Assembly (NCBI GenBank): GCA_914767715.1
Contig: OU612068.1
Coordinates: forward strand, 18,910,001 to 18,974,000
Reading direction: 5' to 3'
DNA length: 64,000 nucleotides
Origin: Membranipora membranacea
Taxonomy: Eukaryota; Bryozoa; Gymnolaemata; Cheilostomatida; Membraniporidae
Positions 1 through 12,149 of the stretch are shown in pieces. Position numbers and translations under genes: made by a program. Each line of letters begins with the position of its first letter. Positions within the stretch are counted from its first letter, which is position 1. The notes beneath the pieces are model-generated. The model saw only the letters and a list, made by a program, of their open reading frames with translations. It had not been told where the DNA came from and did not search any database.

Positions 1-370
1 CAGGGTTTCAAACAACTTCTCATTGGCCCTCATTTATTAATAGCAGATTGCATCTTCTGCAGAGGGAAAAAGACAAAATCTAATTCAGATGATAATTCAG
101 CCAGAATTCTCCTGAAACATTTCATCCATCAGGTACTCAAACTCAGCTAAAATAGAATACCACAGAGCAGTGTCCTGTTCCTGTTATTATTTAGCCTGTG
201 CTCTATCATCATTACAACAATGTCTTGGAACCTCCCCTAAACCGAAGTGTTACCCAGCTTAGAGTCAGCAACTAGTTTGAGTTTTGCATCGCGTAATTCA
301 CAAAGCTGATGCTGCCTAGCACATTATTTACTACCCATTAATGCATTGCCGCGAAACCTTGGTTGCCCTT
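1..370. other. Sequence left of the duplication, probably cyclase intron
   Basis: No exon-like open frame flanked by splice sites is visible. Because a guanylyl cyclase exon with a 3' splice site starts at 558, this stretch is most likely intron of that gene. It has no counterpart left of the second duplicated copy, so it marks the unduplicated flank. Confidence 0.5.
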
Positions 371-557
371 TAAAGTTCTAGATGTGACGTGAAATTCAGC
401 CTAATCCATGTAAGCAAAGATTCATAATGTATTTTGCGCATGTGAAGTGTACGGAATCAGAATTGAATGATCTATTAACCTGGTCGGGATGGGAGAAAGT
501 GAATATAACACTGAACCAATCAGACTTCCACAATTGAAAAAAATTTCTCTTTGCCAG

Positions 558-3500
558 GTGGAGACAATTGGAGATGCGTATATGGTCGTGAGTGGATTAC
601 CAGAGAGAATAGATTATCATGGTCATGAGATAGCTTGTATGTCTCTGGACTTCCTTCAGGCTGTAAATGGCTTCGAGATTGAGCATATGGCTGACACACA
701 ACTCAAACTTAGAATAGGTGGGTATTGTATGATATTATTTTGAAGATTGAATTTTGGAGCAGCTAAATAGGTTGAGTTGTAGAAGACAATTTCAATTTCT
801 CTTAGAATAACAAACACTCAGCCTTCAAAAACCTAAGACGGCTCCGGATCGAAAACCAGTCAAATACAGACTGCCAGTGCTCAGGCGGCTGCAAGTGTGT
901 GACATTACATTATCACACACTCTTTTGATAATTTTATGCCACAAACTTCCAGTCGCAGCTGACTGAGCATTTAGTCGTCAGTTCGAAGACCAGATTCTCC
1001 TCTCCAATATTACATTTAAATGATGAGCTTGTATACTCAACCTCATTTATAAGATAGCACAAATTGCATTGCCTTTTTGCACTTGACAGGCTTGCATACA
1101 GGACCTTGTGTAGCTGGAGTTGTGGGTATTGCTATGCCTCGATACTGCCTGTTTGGCGATACTGTAAATATGGCCAGTCGTATGGAGTCAACCAGTGAAG
1201 GTAAAATAGCTCAACATGTTAAAACTATAACTCAAAAATGTTTGTCAGCAGGTATTTTTGCCATTAAGATACCAAAAGATGTAAAGTCAAAATATTTTAC
1301 TGGTTTATCTTTTGGTATCTTTTGTTCAGCAAATTATGCCCAAACACTTCTAGAAATTATTACATTGTTTTGTAGTTGGAAAATATCAAATTTCCATACT
1401 ACCATTTTTTTAGCCCTCAAGATACAGTGCAGCACACCCATGTATGACGAACTAAAAAAGAACATAGCACACGGTTTTGTGTTCCAAAAGAGAGGAGAAA
1501 TAGAGGTCAAAGGTAAAGGTCGCCAGGTCACATATTGGTTACTAAGAAAGGATGGTGGTACTCCTCGACAACGAAGGTTACAGCACTCCTCAAGGTTTGG
1601 TCTTATACAATCATTCTAATAATCACAAATGTTATGTTTAGTACCCAAAAGGTAGAAAGGGCAACTCCGAAAACAAGGTCAAATTCGAGCCCCAAAAACT
1701 GTCTACTCAATGAACTCCGCTCTTCCAAGAGGGGAGTTCATTGGTCTACTAATCCTTGTTTTGGCTATACTATTAATAATTAGAGTCTCCTTTGAATTAT
1801 ATTGCATTGCATTCTAATAATGTAACTGCTGACTTAAAAATTGTGTTTGTTATTCTGTATAGCAGTGATATAGCTATGGGAACACAGCCTGTTGACGATA
1901 TAGAGCCAGGTGACTCTGTATCGAACCAGGGAGTCCAGTCCTCCGAAGCAGCACGAAGGGGGAGTGATATGTCTGGGATACCAGGCACCACAGTTACGGA
2001 GATACTAGAGATCCCAGATCACACGAGACTGGAGCATGCTTATCACGATCAGCTGAACTCTGTGACAGGAGTGCCCCCTGTACATCCCACTGAGAGTGTG
2101 AGAAGCCTCGGAGATATTCATGTGAATCACGGAGGTGTAAGCATGAGCAGCTCGCTAACCCATCTACCTTCATTACCACACGTCAGTCAAGTATTAACTT
2201 TTATTTAAATTAAATATTAAATTTTTTGTCCACATGGCATTCCACTGACAACTCTCGGGCGGCAGTGTCCATCACTTCCAAACGATCACATTATATCCAT
2301 CTACCGTAACACCTCATTTATATGGCACCGACCTTATAAATGAAGCGCCCCCTTCGGAAAAAAAAAATGCTCCAGTTGTAAGCTATAAGGCACCTCTTGG
2401 GAAAAAATCTGCCCACAGCAGGATTCCAACTCGCAACTTTGTGTCCTCAAGGCAGCGCTACTACCACTGAGCTTTTCAGCTTTGCGTACAAGGCACAGTT
2501 TTGGTCCAAGTCGAATATAAAAATGCTTCAAATGATAGTCGCGCCTATATGCTCCATTCTTATAGGCGCCTTCATAAGGCCCTATAGGTGAGGTATTACA
2601 GTATTTATGAAAAATTTGTTTAGCTTAGAAATTTCATGAGGAAAACTCTCTGAGATCTAGCCTGATAAAAATGCTCCAATAGGTTTTGTTTTCTGCAAGT
2701 CAGATACTTTCTAAGACAAACGTGATAAGTTGCCCTCATGTAAGAAAATTTTCATTGTGTTTTGATATTTGTTTCTATGCTAACATAATAGGTTACTTGG
2801 TCAAGTTGATCAAAATAGTAGACATTTAGATTTTGGCTAAAGCATCAATGCTAGCGCATATAAAATATATATGAATAATAGATTGGGTACTTGGGCAACA
2901 CTCTCAGCTAATCAGTCTGATTTTGCTTCGCAATTACGACCATGTCACGCGTTATGATATGTGGGCAATTGGCAAAAGATGGATTGACTCCCTAGAGCAG
3001 TTAAGGTTTCTATTTTGTCAATTTGCGTGGTTGAAACTAAGGCCCTGGAAAATTCTTGGCATATTGACCATCAGTCATTTTTCATGTTTGACCGAAGAAT
3101 TGCCTTGCCACAATGCTGGGAGGTGTTTGTTTTGACATCCTGTATCATTCTTCCGTTCCTGGCACTGTAAAAGACCTCTGCTAAACTTTCTTGGGATTAT
3201 TGACCTTTTGAAGTTCATGCTCTCCAGTTTTATAGTCTCAGGTTTCCATGGTACATATTTGAGAGTTGAGATAAATATCTCTCCCCCCTTAATAAACCCA
3301 CCATTACGACCTTAATGATCGTTGCACAATTATACAATAATCGTATCGAATATTTCACAATAGGTCAACAGTAACAGTTCATCTCGATTATCGGATATCA
3401 TCGACCTGACAGAAGACAATCCCAACATACGACCATCCTCTCACACTTCAGATGGTAAGAAAAGACAGAAAACAGCGAGAAAGAGCAGCTTCCAGCATGC

Positions 3501-4329
3501 AAAGACGGCGATCATGCAAAGAACAGAAAGAATAAGACGCAGATCTGTAGGCAAAGTTCAGCCTTTACAGGATCAGCTCTCTCAGCTCAATCTACCTAAA
3601 CCACAGACATCACCAGATCTGAGAAAATTCAAACCACTACCAGAGAATGAGGCTGACAGTGGATGTGAGTAGAAAGTTTTCTGAGAGGAATTATTCATGA
3701 TGCTAAGACTAAGAAAATTTCTAGTAAATTTGTAAAGTTCTTCCATCTAGCCAAAGTCCAGCTGTTTTACTCGCTAGTATAAGCATAAAAACTCACTCAT
3801 TTCGTAGTCTCGCCACCCTGTGATACCTTGCGAGAATCCTTGATGTTACTGGTTTTTTTTCTGTATCAGTACGGTTTTACGGACTGTTGTGGCACAGGAG
3901 CATATGAGGTCGGATGCCCTTCCTGAGACCACTGTGATCCGCTGGGAATCGAACACAGGACCTCTCGATTGAAAGACCCATATATTATTTATGATGACAT
4001 CACTAGGACATTGTCTTGCATTCACTTTACTGATCTCATCATTTATGATTTTAGTGCCATCATCAGCAGAATCTGTATTCATAGCGAGACACAGACCTGA
4101 CAGCCCGGTAGCGTCGAGTGGTGACAGCTCTAAGCGTCATAGTATGGGAGTTGTCCCTGATCATAGCTACCAGCTGCCTCCGGTAGATGATCTTGATGTG
4201 AGGAATTCTCCTCAAAGTGACAGCGGAGGCCGCCGTAAGCATCGTAAAAAAGGAGTTGCTAACAGGGGCTTTGAAAACATCCCTGATATCATGGTGAGGG
4301 ACGCGGAGGAGGGAGACTGCGATGTTTAA
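558..4329 (+). CDS. Receptor-type guanylyl cyclase, 3' part (six terminal exons)
   Basis: Exons: 558-717, 1090-1200, 1414-1576, 1863-2181, 3364-3664 and 4055-4329. All junctions are GT-AG, phases agree, and together they give 442 residues plus stop. The first ~145 residues are the C-terminal half of a class III nucleotide cyclase domain, which makes cGMP from [18 protein letters not shown] carries the guanine-recognising Glu and the second metal-binding Asp. [17 protein letters not shown] carries the Cys typical of guanylyl cyclases and the catalytic Asn and Arg. EALKI and [12 protein letters not shown] are very close to natriuretic-peptide-type receptor cyclases. The extracellular, membrane, kinase-like and first half of the cyclase regions must lie left of the window. 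A Ser-rich, basic tail of about 295 residues follows the domain, much longer than in vertebrate receptor cyclases, and I do not recognise it. Confidence 0.9.
2345..2495 (-). repeat. tRNA-derived SINE fragment (left copy)
   Basis: Read on the - strand, an A-box-like AGCTCAGTGGTAGTAGCGC is followed about 40 bases later by a B-box-like GAGTTGGAATCCTGC, the split promoter of RNA polymerase III in tRNA-derived SINEs. No cloverleaf acceptor pairing is evident. It lies in a cyclase intron and is repeated in the second copy. Confidence 0.55.
3860..3985 (-). repeat. SINE-like element before the last cyclase exon (left copy)
   Basis: On the - strand a B-box-like GTTCGATTCCCAGC is followed by TCAGGAAGGGCATCCGACC, a block I recall as common in SINE and LINE tails of many animals, and then GTAAAACCGTACTGATACAG with an A-run. 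It ends about 70 bases before the acceptor of the terminal cyclase exon. Confidence 0.55.
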
Positions 4330-5315
4330 TAGGGCACACAGGCTAATTGAAATATCAGCTCTTTGTTTCATTAATATTTGAGTGAACTGATTTCAATCTG
4401 ATTACTATCACAAATCTTCAACTGAGCTGACGGTAGCGAAGTGGTACCTTCACGCCATGTCATGCCAAGTTCACTGATTTCCCAGTGCACCTTCTTCGAG
4501 AACCGTCATTGTGTGATATGCTAATGTTCTGCTTATTAGGCTTTTTACAATATATTATAATACGATAACTGCAATAACATGAAGAAAGCGAAATGAGATT
4601 TCATTTTTGGAACAAAGATCATTGTTCAAAACATCATGATAGAAAACAAAAGATGAAGAAAATATTGAAATGGAAAATACAGTTTACACAAACCATAAGA
4701 ACACAGGTATGAAAAAAAGTTGTTGCCTTTGTTATGGAACAAGCTTTGAAATCTATCTTTATAATTACGCCTGGTCAACTTTGATTGTCAAATGTACTGG
4801 ACTAAAGATCCACAGAAGTACTCTAATGAGCGATGAGAAACAGCATCTAATCCCCCAAAACTAAATGGAGCTTTTTTAATTTTCTGACAACATTTATGAA
4901 CTGTGTGCAAAGATGATGGCATTTGGTTTGAGCGGTAACAAAAACTGACTAAAAGCAAGAAAATCTTTACACAATAGTATCATTATTGAGTTATTAACAT
5001 AAATATGTGCTGTGCACAAATATAATATTGCTGGCATATTACAAATAGAAATGAGATTTATAGAACTGAGATTGGTATTGATAAGCCCTCGGAACAAAAA
5101 ATAGGAACTATAAAAACTTAAAACCACGGTTTGTTCAAAACATGATCAAATTGTAAATAAAAGGAAATGAAATAAAAACTGGAAATAAAAGTTGGTGATG
5201 CGAAGACGAGACAACAAACATGTACAATGATAAGTAAAATCCTATCACAACACATATAGTAGAAGATCAGCAAAGTAACTGCTTCATATGAATTTATTCT
5301 AGTGCTTCTGCCATT
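4330..5315. other. Tail-to-tail 3' region between cyclase and orphan GLI tail
   Basis: This is the sequence between the cyclase stop at 4329 and the stop of the orphan GLI exon at 5316. It should hold the 3' UTRs of both. AATAAA motifs on the + strand lie around 5156-5190, and a - strand AATAAA lies at 5293-5298, about 20 bases past the GLI stop. No coding region is evident. Confidence 0.5.
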
Positions 5316-7523
5316 CTAGTGCTGGTGTTGCATATACTTGTTTTCATCAGCGAACTGTGATAGCACACTGCTCATATTATTTATAACCATGTTACTGGCG
5401 TTGTCAACTACAATAGATAATCAACGAAAAATTGAGAAAGATGATCTAGGCACATGCCCTCTTAGAGGGAAGAACATTCTATAAGCCCTGCCCCACATGA
5501 TGGAATCTATGCAAATATAGTGGTCGCTGGTTGGGGTCAAATTTAGTGAATTTACAACTAGAAAATTGTATGTTCCGATGAAAATTTTCTGCCTGTCGTG
5601 TAAGGCGAAGGTCAAATAGCCCAAAGCCAGTAGGCTTCATCTAAATTCCTACCTACATAATACCTACACCTGGGGGGAGACTAGATCAAGCATGACCAGT
5701 AGAATGGGAATGATCCGACTGCGGACAAATGGACCAAAATTTTTCTAGGAGAACACTGCCGGAAAACTAAACTACAACAAATATCATCATCTGTATACAT
5801 ACCTGGGGGTTGTCTTATCTGACTGACGCTGCTGAAGTTATGACTCGCATGACTATGTAGCTCAGCTGCTGATATAGAACTGATATTGTCTAGGATGTTA
5901 TCGTGTAGTGGTACCTCAGTGGGATGGCTGTAGTGTACCGATGGCATTACTGTATGGGGATGAGCGGGGTGTGTGGGGTGTACAGGGTGTGGTGGTGGGA
6001 GCTGATGGCTGGACGGTACTACCTGCGCCTGTTGATGATCTGTTGAACTAGTAACCTAATGCCAAAAAAAAAAAAAGCGATTAATTATTATCTCAATACG
6101 ACCATCATTTGAATAAATTTGATATTGCTTTTTGTGATTGGAAGTCAAACAATCATAGGCCAAATAAGAGCCCAATGCTCAGAATGCTTATGTCTGAAAT
6201 GATTATTTCTTAAACTGAGATAATGGGCCTTTTGTGTTGACTACTCCTATATAGCAAAATTGAAACTTAAACATTCTAAAATACAGGACATCTTCCAAAT
6301 TGTAGTAACATTTTACTCGAGAATGTATCAGTGGAAAATGTAAAAATCAATTTTTTAATTTCATCAGTTAGGATGTCTGCATTCTAGGGCAGCGATTACT
6401 TTGTCTTTCGATTAGAATAAGCATTGCCGTACTATACCAAGTTATCACATCACATCAAAATCGCTCTCAAATCGCTCTTTCAGAGTGTATATAGTTCCAT
6501 CACTGAGTGAGCGATCAGATTGCGATTTTTGCTGTTTCTAATTGAAAGCCCCCTGACATGCATGCACTGTGAGGGATTTTTTAGCATAGTATTTAGGCTA
6601 ACCGATAGACCTAATATAGTATATAGTATATTAAGTCTATGGGCTTACCTCACAAGGTGGTGAGATCTGTGGCTGCTGATTGGCTGTAATCTGCTGATGA
6701 TGAATTTCTGGCTGATAGCGTATATGCTGGGCATTATAATGTGTAGGAAGAGCTGGCCCCGATCCGCCTGTTCTTACCTACAGCAAAGGAAGAGCACAAA
6801 GATGTGTACTGACATAAATCTGACAAAGTGTTTAACATTTGATTTCTTTTACATGAAGTTTTTGATAGACAACAATTTTTATCTATATTAAGCTTGACTA
6901 AATGTAAATGGCGCAGTTATGTCCATAAACGAAAATAGCTTCTATTTCATAACCACCTTCAAGGAAACCTTGATGGAACGGCAGTGAAATTGTATTCCTT
7001 TTAATATTGCTGTTGGTGTGATACCATGACGCCCACCCACATCTATGGAACTGCCCTGTATTCATAGGAAAAACAGTCAACAGTAGTGCACGCACATATG
7101 GGCCTTTCAATTTTTTGAGCCTCATGGTTTGGTTTCCAAAAACATCAACATCAACATCAAATGTTATCGGCAACTTTTAATTCATATTAGAATAATTGAT
7201 GTCTGAGGCTGCATTAAAACTCAATACTAAAATATTTTTCTCTGCTGTCAAATACATGTTATGTATAATGTTCTAGTAATCATATCTGTGGTATTTGGCA
7301 CCTCTAGTAAGCCATGTTGATGAGGAAGTGGAGCAACTCCGTTAGTTTGTGGTGGTGGCGGAGGCATCAGACATTGTTGATTACATCTTGCATTGGCGTG
7401 ATGATATATCGAATTCTGCTGGTGATGAGATGCAGTGTCCGGACAAACTACAGAAGCTTGGTACCCAGGAGGTGCACTACAGCCAGAGTAGCATGGATGG
7501 CAATGTGAATCATTTGAGTATCC
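5316..7523 (-). pseudogene. Orphan GLI 3' exons (duplicated, no upstream part)
   Basis: Four exons (7302-7523, 6649-6777, 5803-6055, 5316-5407) repeat exons 21 to 24 of the complete GLI gene at 13131-32053. All splice sites, phases and the stop codon are intact. The last exon encodes [19 protein letters not shown], the conserved GLI C-terminal end. Residue changes against the in-place copy are Arg for His, Val for Thr in a His-Pro repeat, and Leu for Ile. No promoter, start or zinc-finger exons accompany it. It is either a dead gene fragment or an alternative set of last exons, reached if the GLI transcript reads through its first tail. Confidence 0.85.
6404..6553. mobile_element. MITE, GGGGGGTC-end family, left-truncated (left copy)
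   Basis: This foldback element lies in a GLI intron. The right end reads CTAATTGAAAG followed by a C-run. The left end has lost the G-run and keeps only tctttcgattag. The intact equivalent is at 14226-14383 and a longer relative is at 54560-54816. Confidence 0.6.
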
Positions 7524-7602
7524 CTGCATAAATAGAACAACATCAACTATACTGATATTTAGTGAATAAGGCATGATATTCAAAATAAAAACGAATCAAC
7601 CC

Positions 7603-8188
7603 ATTTATCCAAATAGTTCATGGCAGGTTGTGTTGCTGCTATGAATTCCATGTAAATACCCTACAGATGTAGGCCTAAACTGCGTTGGGAAATTTTTCCC
7701 CGGGTTAAGGTCACATCACTATGGATGTCACATCATCCAGAAAGTGTGTGGGGGTTGCATATAGTTATGTTACAATAATCATTTAAAAATAGTAATTTTT
7801 CCAGCACACTGAACCTTGTAATGGTTTGCTGCTGAAAATTCCATCATGCTTTCACAATTACCTACTCAGTGTGTGTTCTGCTTCCAACGCAACTTCAACC
7901 TGCAGGGAGTCATATAGTCCTGTCCAATAAAAACAAGGAGTGGTGTCGAACCAAGGAGTTGGTTGAACAGTCGTATAGTCCTATTTTGCAATAAAAATGA
8001 GGCGTGGTGTCGAACATCTGAGTAAGTTCTCTACAGGCATGACACTAGAGAACTTCCAGTGTTGCACAACGGTTTATGAGTAATCAAGCTCACTTTTATT
8101 TAAACCTCTATGTCATGTCACTGAAAGTCTACGATTTTTGACTATAAGATTGGAGTTCCAGCTCATGCTAATCCTTCTGCCTGTCTAT
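7603..8188. other. Spacer between the two duplicated units
   Basis: This is unique sequence between the copies with no recognisable gene. It contains an imperfect direct repeat: 7908-7950 and 7972-8014 both read approximately tatagtcct, then aataaaaa, then ag-g-gtggtgtcgaac. A simple tandem duplication would not leave such filler, so it was inserted at the junction or is left over from a more complex event. Confidence 0.6.
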
Positions 8189-10159
8189 TAAAGTTCTACA
8201 TGTGACGTGAAATTCAGCCTAATCCATGTAAGCAAAGATTCATAATGTATTTTGCGCATGTGAAGTGTACGGAATCAGAATTGGATGATCTATCAACCTG
8301 GTCGGGATGGGAGAAAGTGAATATTACACTGAACCAATCAGACTTCCACAATTGAAAAAAATTTCTCTTTGCCAGGTGGAGACAATTGGAGATGCGTATA
8401 TGGTCGTGAGTGGATTACCAGAGAGAATAGATTATCATGGTCATGAGATAGCTTGTATGTCTCTGGACTTCCTTCAGGCTGTAAATGGCTTCGAGATTGA
8501 GCATATGGCTGACACACAACTCAAACTTAGAATAGGTGGGTATTGTATGATATTATTTTGAAGATTGAATTTTGGAGCAGCTAATTAGGTTAAGTTGTAG
8601 AAGACAATTTCAATTTCTCTTAGCATACCAGACACGCAGCCTTCAAAAACCTAAGACGGCTCCGGATCGAAAACCAGTCAAATACAGACTGCCAGTGCTC
8701 AGGCGGCTGCAAGTGTGTGACATTACATTATCACACACTCTTTTGATAATTTTATGCCACAAACTTCCAGTCGCAGCTGTCTGAGCATTTAGTCGTCAGT
8801 TCGAAGACCAGATTCTCCTCTCCAATATTACATTTAAATGATGAGCTTGTATACTCAACCTCATTTATAAGATAGCACAAATTGCATTGCCTTTTTGCAC
8901 TTGACAGGCTTGCATACAGGACCTTGTGTAGCTGGAGTTGTGGGTATTGCTATGCCTCGATACTGCCTGTTTGGCGATACTGTAAATATGGCCAGTCGTA
9001 TGGAGTCAACCAGTGAAGGTAAAATAGCTCAACATGTTAAAACTATAACTCAAAAATGTTTGTCAGCAGGTATTTTTGCCATTAAGATACCAAAAGATGT
9101 AAAGTCAAAATATTTTACTGGTTTATCTTTTGGTATCTTTTGTTCAGCAAATTATGCCCAAACACTTCTAGAAATTATTACATTGTTTTGTAGTTGGAAA
9201 ATATCAAATTTCCATACTACCATTTTTTTAGCCCTCAAGATACAGTGCAGCACACCCATGTATGACGAACTAAAAAAGAACATAGCACACGGTTTTGTGT
9301 TCCAAAAGAGAGGAGAAATAGAGGTCAAAGGTAAAGGTCGTCAGGTCACATATTGGTTACTAAGAAAGGATGGTGGTACTCCTCGACAACGAAGGTTACA
9401 GCACTCCTCAAGGTTTGGTCTTATACAATCATTCTAATAATCACAAATGTTATGTTTAGTACCCAAAAGGTAGAAAGGGCAACTCCGAAAACAAGGTCAA
9501 ATTCGAGCCCCAAAAACTGTCTACTCAATGAACTCCGCTCTTCCAAGAGGGGAGTTCATTGGTCTACTAATCCTTGTTTTGGCTATACTATTAATAATTA
9601 GAGTCTCCTTTGAATTATATTGCATTGCATTCTAATAATGTAACTGCTGACTTAAAAATTGTATTTGTAATTCTGTATAGCAGTGATATAGCTATGGGAA
9701 CACAGCCTGTTGACGATATAGAGCCAGGTGACTCTGTATCGAACCAGGGAGTCCAGTCCTCCGAAGCAGCACGAAGGGGGAGTGATATGTCTGGGATACC
9801 AGGCACCACAGTTACGGAGATACTAGAGATCCCAGATCACACGAGACTGGAGCATGCTTATCACGATCAGCTGAATTCTGTGACAGGAGTGCCCCCTGTA
9901 CATCCCACTGAGAGTGTGAGAAGCCTCGGAGATATTCATGTGAATCACGGAGGTGTAAGCATGAGCAGCTCGCTAACCCATCTACCTTCATTACCACACG
10001 TCAGTCAAGTATTAACTTTTATTTAAATTAAATATTAAATTTTTTGTCCACATGGCATTCCACTGACAACTCTCGGGCGGCAGTGTCCATCACTTCCAAA
10101 CGATCACATTATATCCATCTACCGTAACACCTCATTTATATGGCACCGACCTTATAAAT

Positions 10160-10315
10160 GAAGCGCCCCCTTCGGAAAAAAAAAAATGCTCCAGTTGTAA
10201 GCTATAAGGCACCTCTTGGGAAAAAATCTGCCCACAGCAGGATTCCAACTCGCAACTTTGTGTCCTCAAGGCAGCGCTACTACCACTGAGCTTTTCAGCT
10301 TTGCGTACAAGGCAC
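10160..10315 (-). repeat. tRNA-derived SINE fragment (right copy)
   Basis: This is the counterpart of the SINE at 2345-2495 within the duplicated unit, with the same A-box-like and B-box-like blocks on the - strand. It was therefore inserted before the duplication. Confidence 0.55.
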
Positions 10316-11674
10316 AGTTTTGGTCCAAGTCGAATATAAAAATGCTTCAAATGATAGTCGCGCCTATATGCTCCATTCTTATAGGCGCCTTCATAAGGCC
10401 CTATAGGTGAGGTATTACAGTATTTATGAAAAATTTGTTTAGCTTAGAAATTTCATGAGGAAAACTCTCTGAGATCTAGCCTGATAAAAATGCTCCAATA
10501 GGTTTTGTTTTCTGCAAGTCAGATACTTTCTAAGACAAACGTGATAAGTTGCCCTCATGTAAGAAAATTTTCATTGTGTTTTGATATTTGTTTCTATGCT
10601 AACATAATAGGTTACTTGGTCAAGTTGATCAAAATAGTAGTCATTTAGATTTTGGCTAAAGCATCAATGCTAGCGCATATAAAATATATATGAATAATAG
10701 ATTGGGTACTTGGGCAACACTCTCAGCTAATCAGTCTGATTTTGCTTCGCAATTACGACCATGTCACGCGTTATGATATGTGGGCAATTGGCAAAAGATG
10801 GATTGACTCCCTAGAGCAGTTAAGGTTTCTATTTTGTCAATTTGCGTGGTTGAAACTAAGGCCCTGGAAAATTCTTGGCATATTGACCATCAGTCATTTT
10901 TCATGTTTGACCGAAGAATTGCCTTGCCACAATGCTGGGAGGTGTTTGTTTTGACATCCTGTATCATTCTTCCGTTCCTGGCACTGTAAAAGACCTCTGC
11001 TAAACTTTCTTGGGATTATTGACCTTTTGAAGTTCATGCTCTCCAGTTTTATAGTCTCAGGTTTCCATGGTACATATTTGAGAGTTGAGATAATTATCTC
11101 TCCCCCCTTAATAAACCCACCATTACGACCTTAATGATCGTTGCACAATTATACAATAATCGTATCGAATATTTCACAATAGGTCAACAGTAACAGTTCA
11201 TCTCGATTATCGGATATCATCGACCTGACAGAAGACAATCCCAACATACGACCATCCTCTCACACTTCAGATGGTAAGAAAAGACAGAAAACAGCGAGAA
11301 AGAGCAGCTTCCAGCATGCAAAGACGGCGATCATGCAAAGAACAGAAAGAATAAGACGCAGATCTGTAGGCAAAGTTCAGCCTTTACAGGATCAGCTCTC
11401 TCAGCTCAATCTACCTAAACCACAGACATCACCAGATCTGAGAAAATTCAAACCACTACCAGAGAATGAGGCTGACAGTGGATGTGAGTAGAAAGTTTTC
11501 TGAGAGGAATTATTCATGATGCTAAGACTAAGAAAATTTCTAGTAAATTTGTAAAATTCTTCCATCTAGCCAAAGTCCAGCTGTTTTACTCGCTAGTATA
11601 AGCATAAAAACTCACTCATTTTGTATAGTCTCGCCACCCTGTGATACCTTGCGAGAATCCAATTGATGTTACTG

Positions 11675-11810
11675 GTTTTTTTTTCTGTACAGTACGGTTT
11701 TACGGACTGTTGTGGCACAGGAGCATATGAGGTCGGATGCCCTTCCTGAGACCACTGTGACCCGCTGGGAAGCGAACACAGGACCTCTCGATTGAAAGAC
11801 CCATATATTA
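11675..11810 (-). repeat. SINE-like element before the last cyclase exon (right copy)
   Basis: This is the counterpart of 3860-3985 in the second duplicated unit, with small differences. Its presence in both copies shows that insertion predates the duplication. Confidence 0.55.
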
Positions 11811-12149
11811 TATGATGACATCACTAGGACATTGTCTTGCATTCACTTTACTGATCTCATCATTATGATTTTAGTGCCATCATCAGCAGAATCTGTATTC
11901 ATAGCGAGACACAGACCTGACAGCCCGGTAGCGTCGAGTGGTGACAGCTCTAAGCGTCATAGTATGGGAGTTGTCCCTGATCATAGCTACCAGCTGCCTC
12001 CGGTAGATGATCTTAATGTGAGGAATTCTCCTCAAAGTGACAGCGGAGGCCGCCGTAAGCATCGTAAAAAAGGAGTTGCTAACAGGGGCTTTGAGAACAT
12101 CCCTGATATCATGGTGAGGGACGCGGAGGAGGGAGACTGCGATGTTTAA

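Larger units (their letters stand above)
371..7602 (+). repeat. Tandem duplication unit, left copy
   Basis: This segment aligns collinearly with 8189-15428 at an offset of 7815 to 7826 bases, with scattered substitutions and small indels. It contains six 3' exons of a guanylyl cyclase on the + strand and the last four exons of a GLI gene on the - strand. The left edge is seen where both copies share taaagttcta but the bases before it differ. The right edge is the shared atcaaccc, after which the copies diverge completely. The left copy has lost the left end of a MITE (near 6404) that the right copy retains. Confidence 0.95.
8376..12149 (+). pseudogene. Orphan guanylyl cyclase tail (duplicated exons without 5' part)
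   Basis: Exons 8376-8535, 8908-9018, 9232-9394, 9681-9999, 11183-11483 and 11875-12149 repeat the six terminal exons of the cyclase to the left. All splice sites and the stop codon are kept. Between the two copies I find no exons for the first half of the cyclase domain, so the first metal-binding Asp is missing and this copy alone cannot encode an active enzyme. It is a partial gene copy, not one decayed by stops or frameshifts. The only residue change seen is Asp to Asn in the tail (DDLDV to DDLNV). It could be spliced to the upstream cyclase exons as an alternative tail. An in-frame ATG at 8307 runs through the splice acceptor, as does the equivalent at 489, so a short unspliced product is conceivable. 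Confidence 0.8.
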
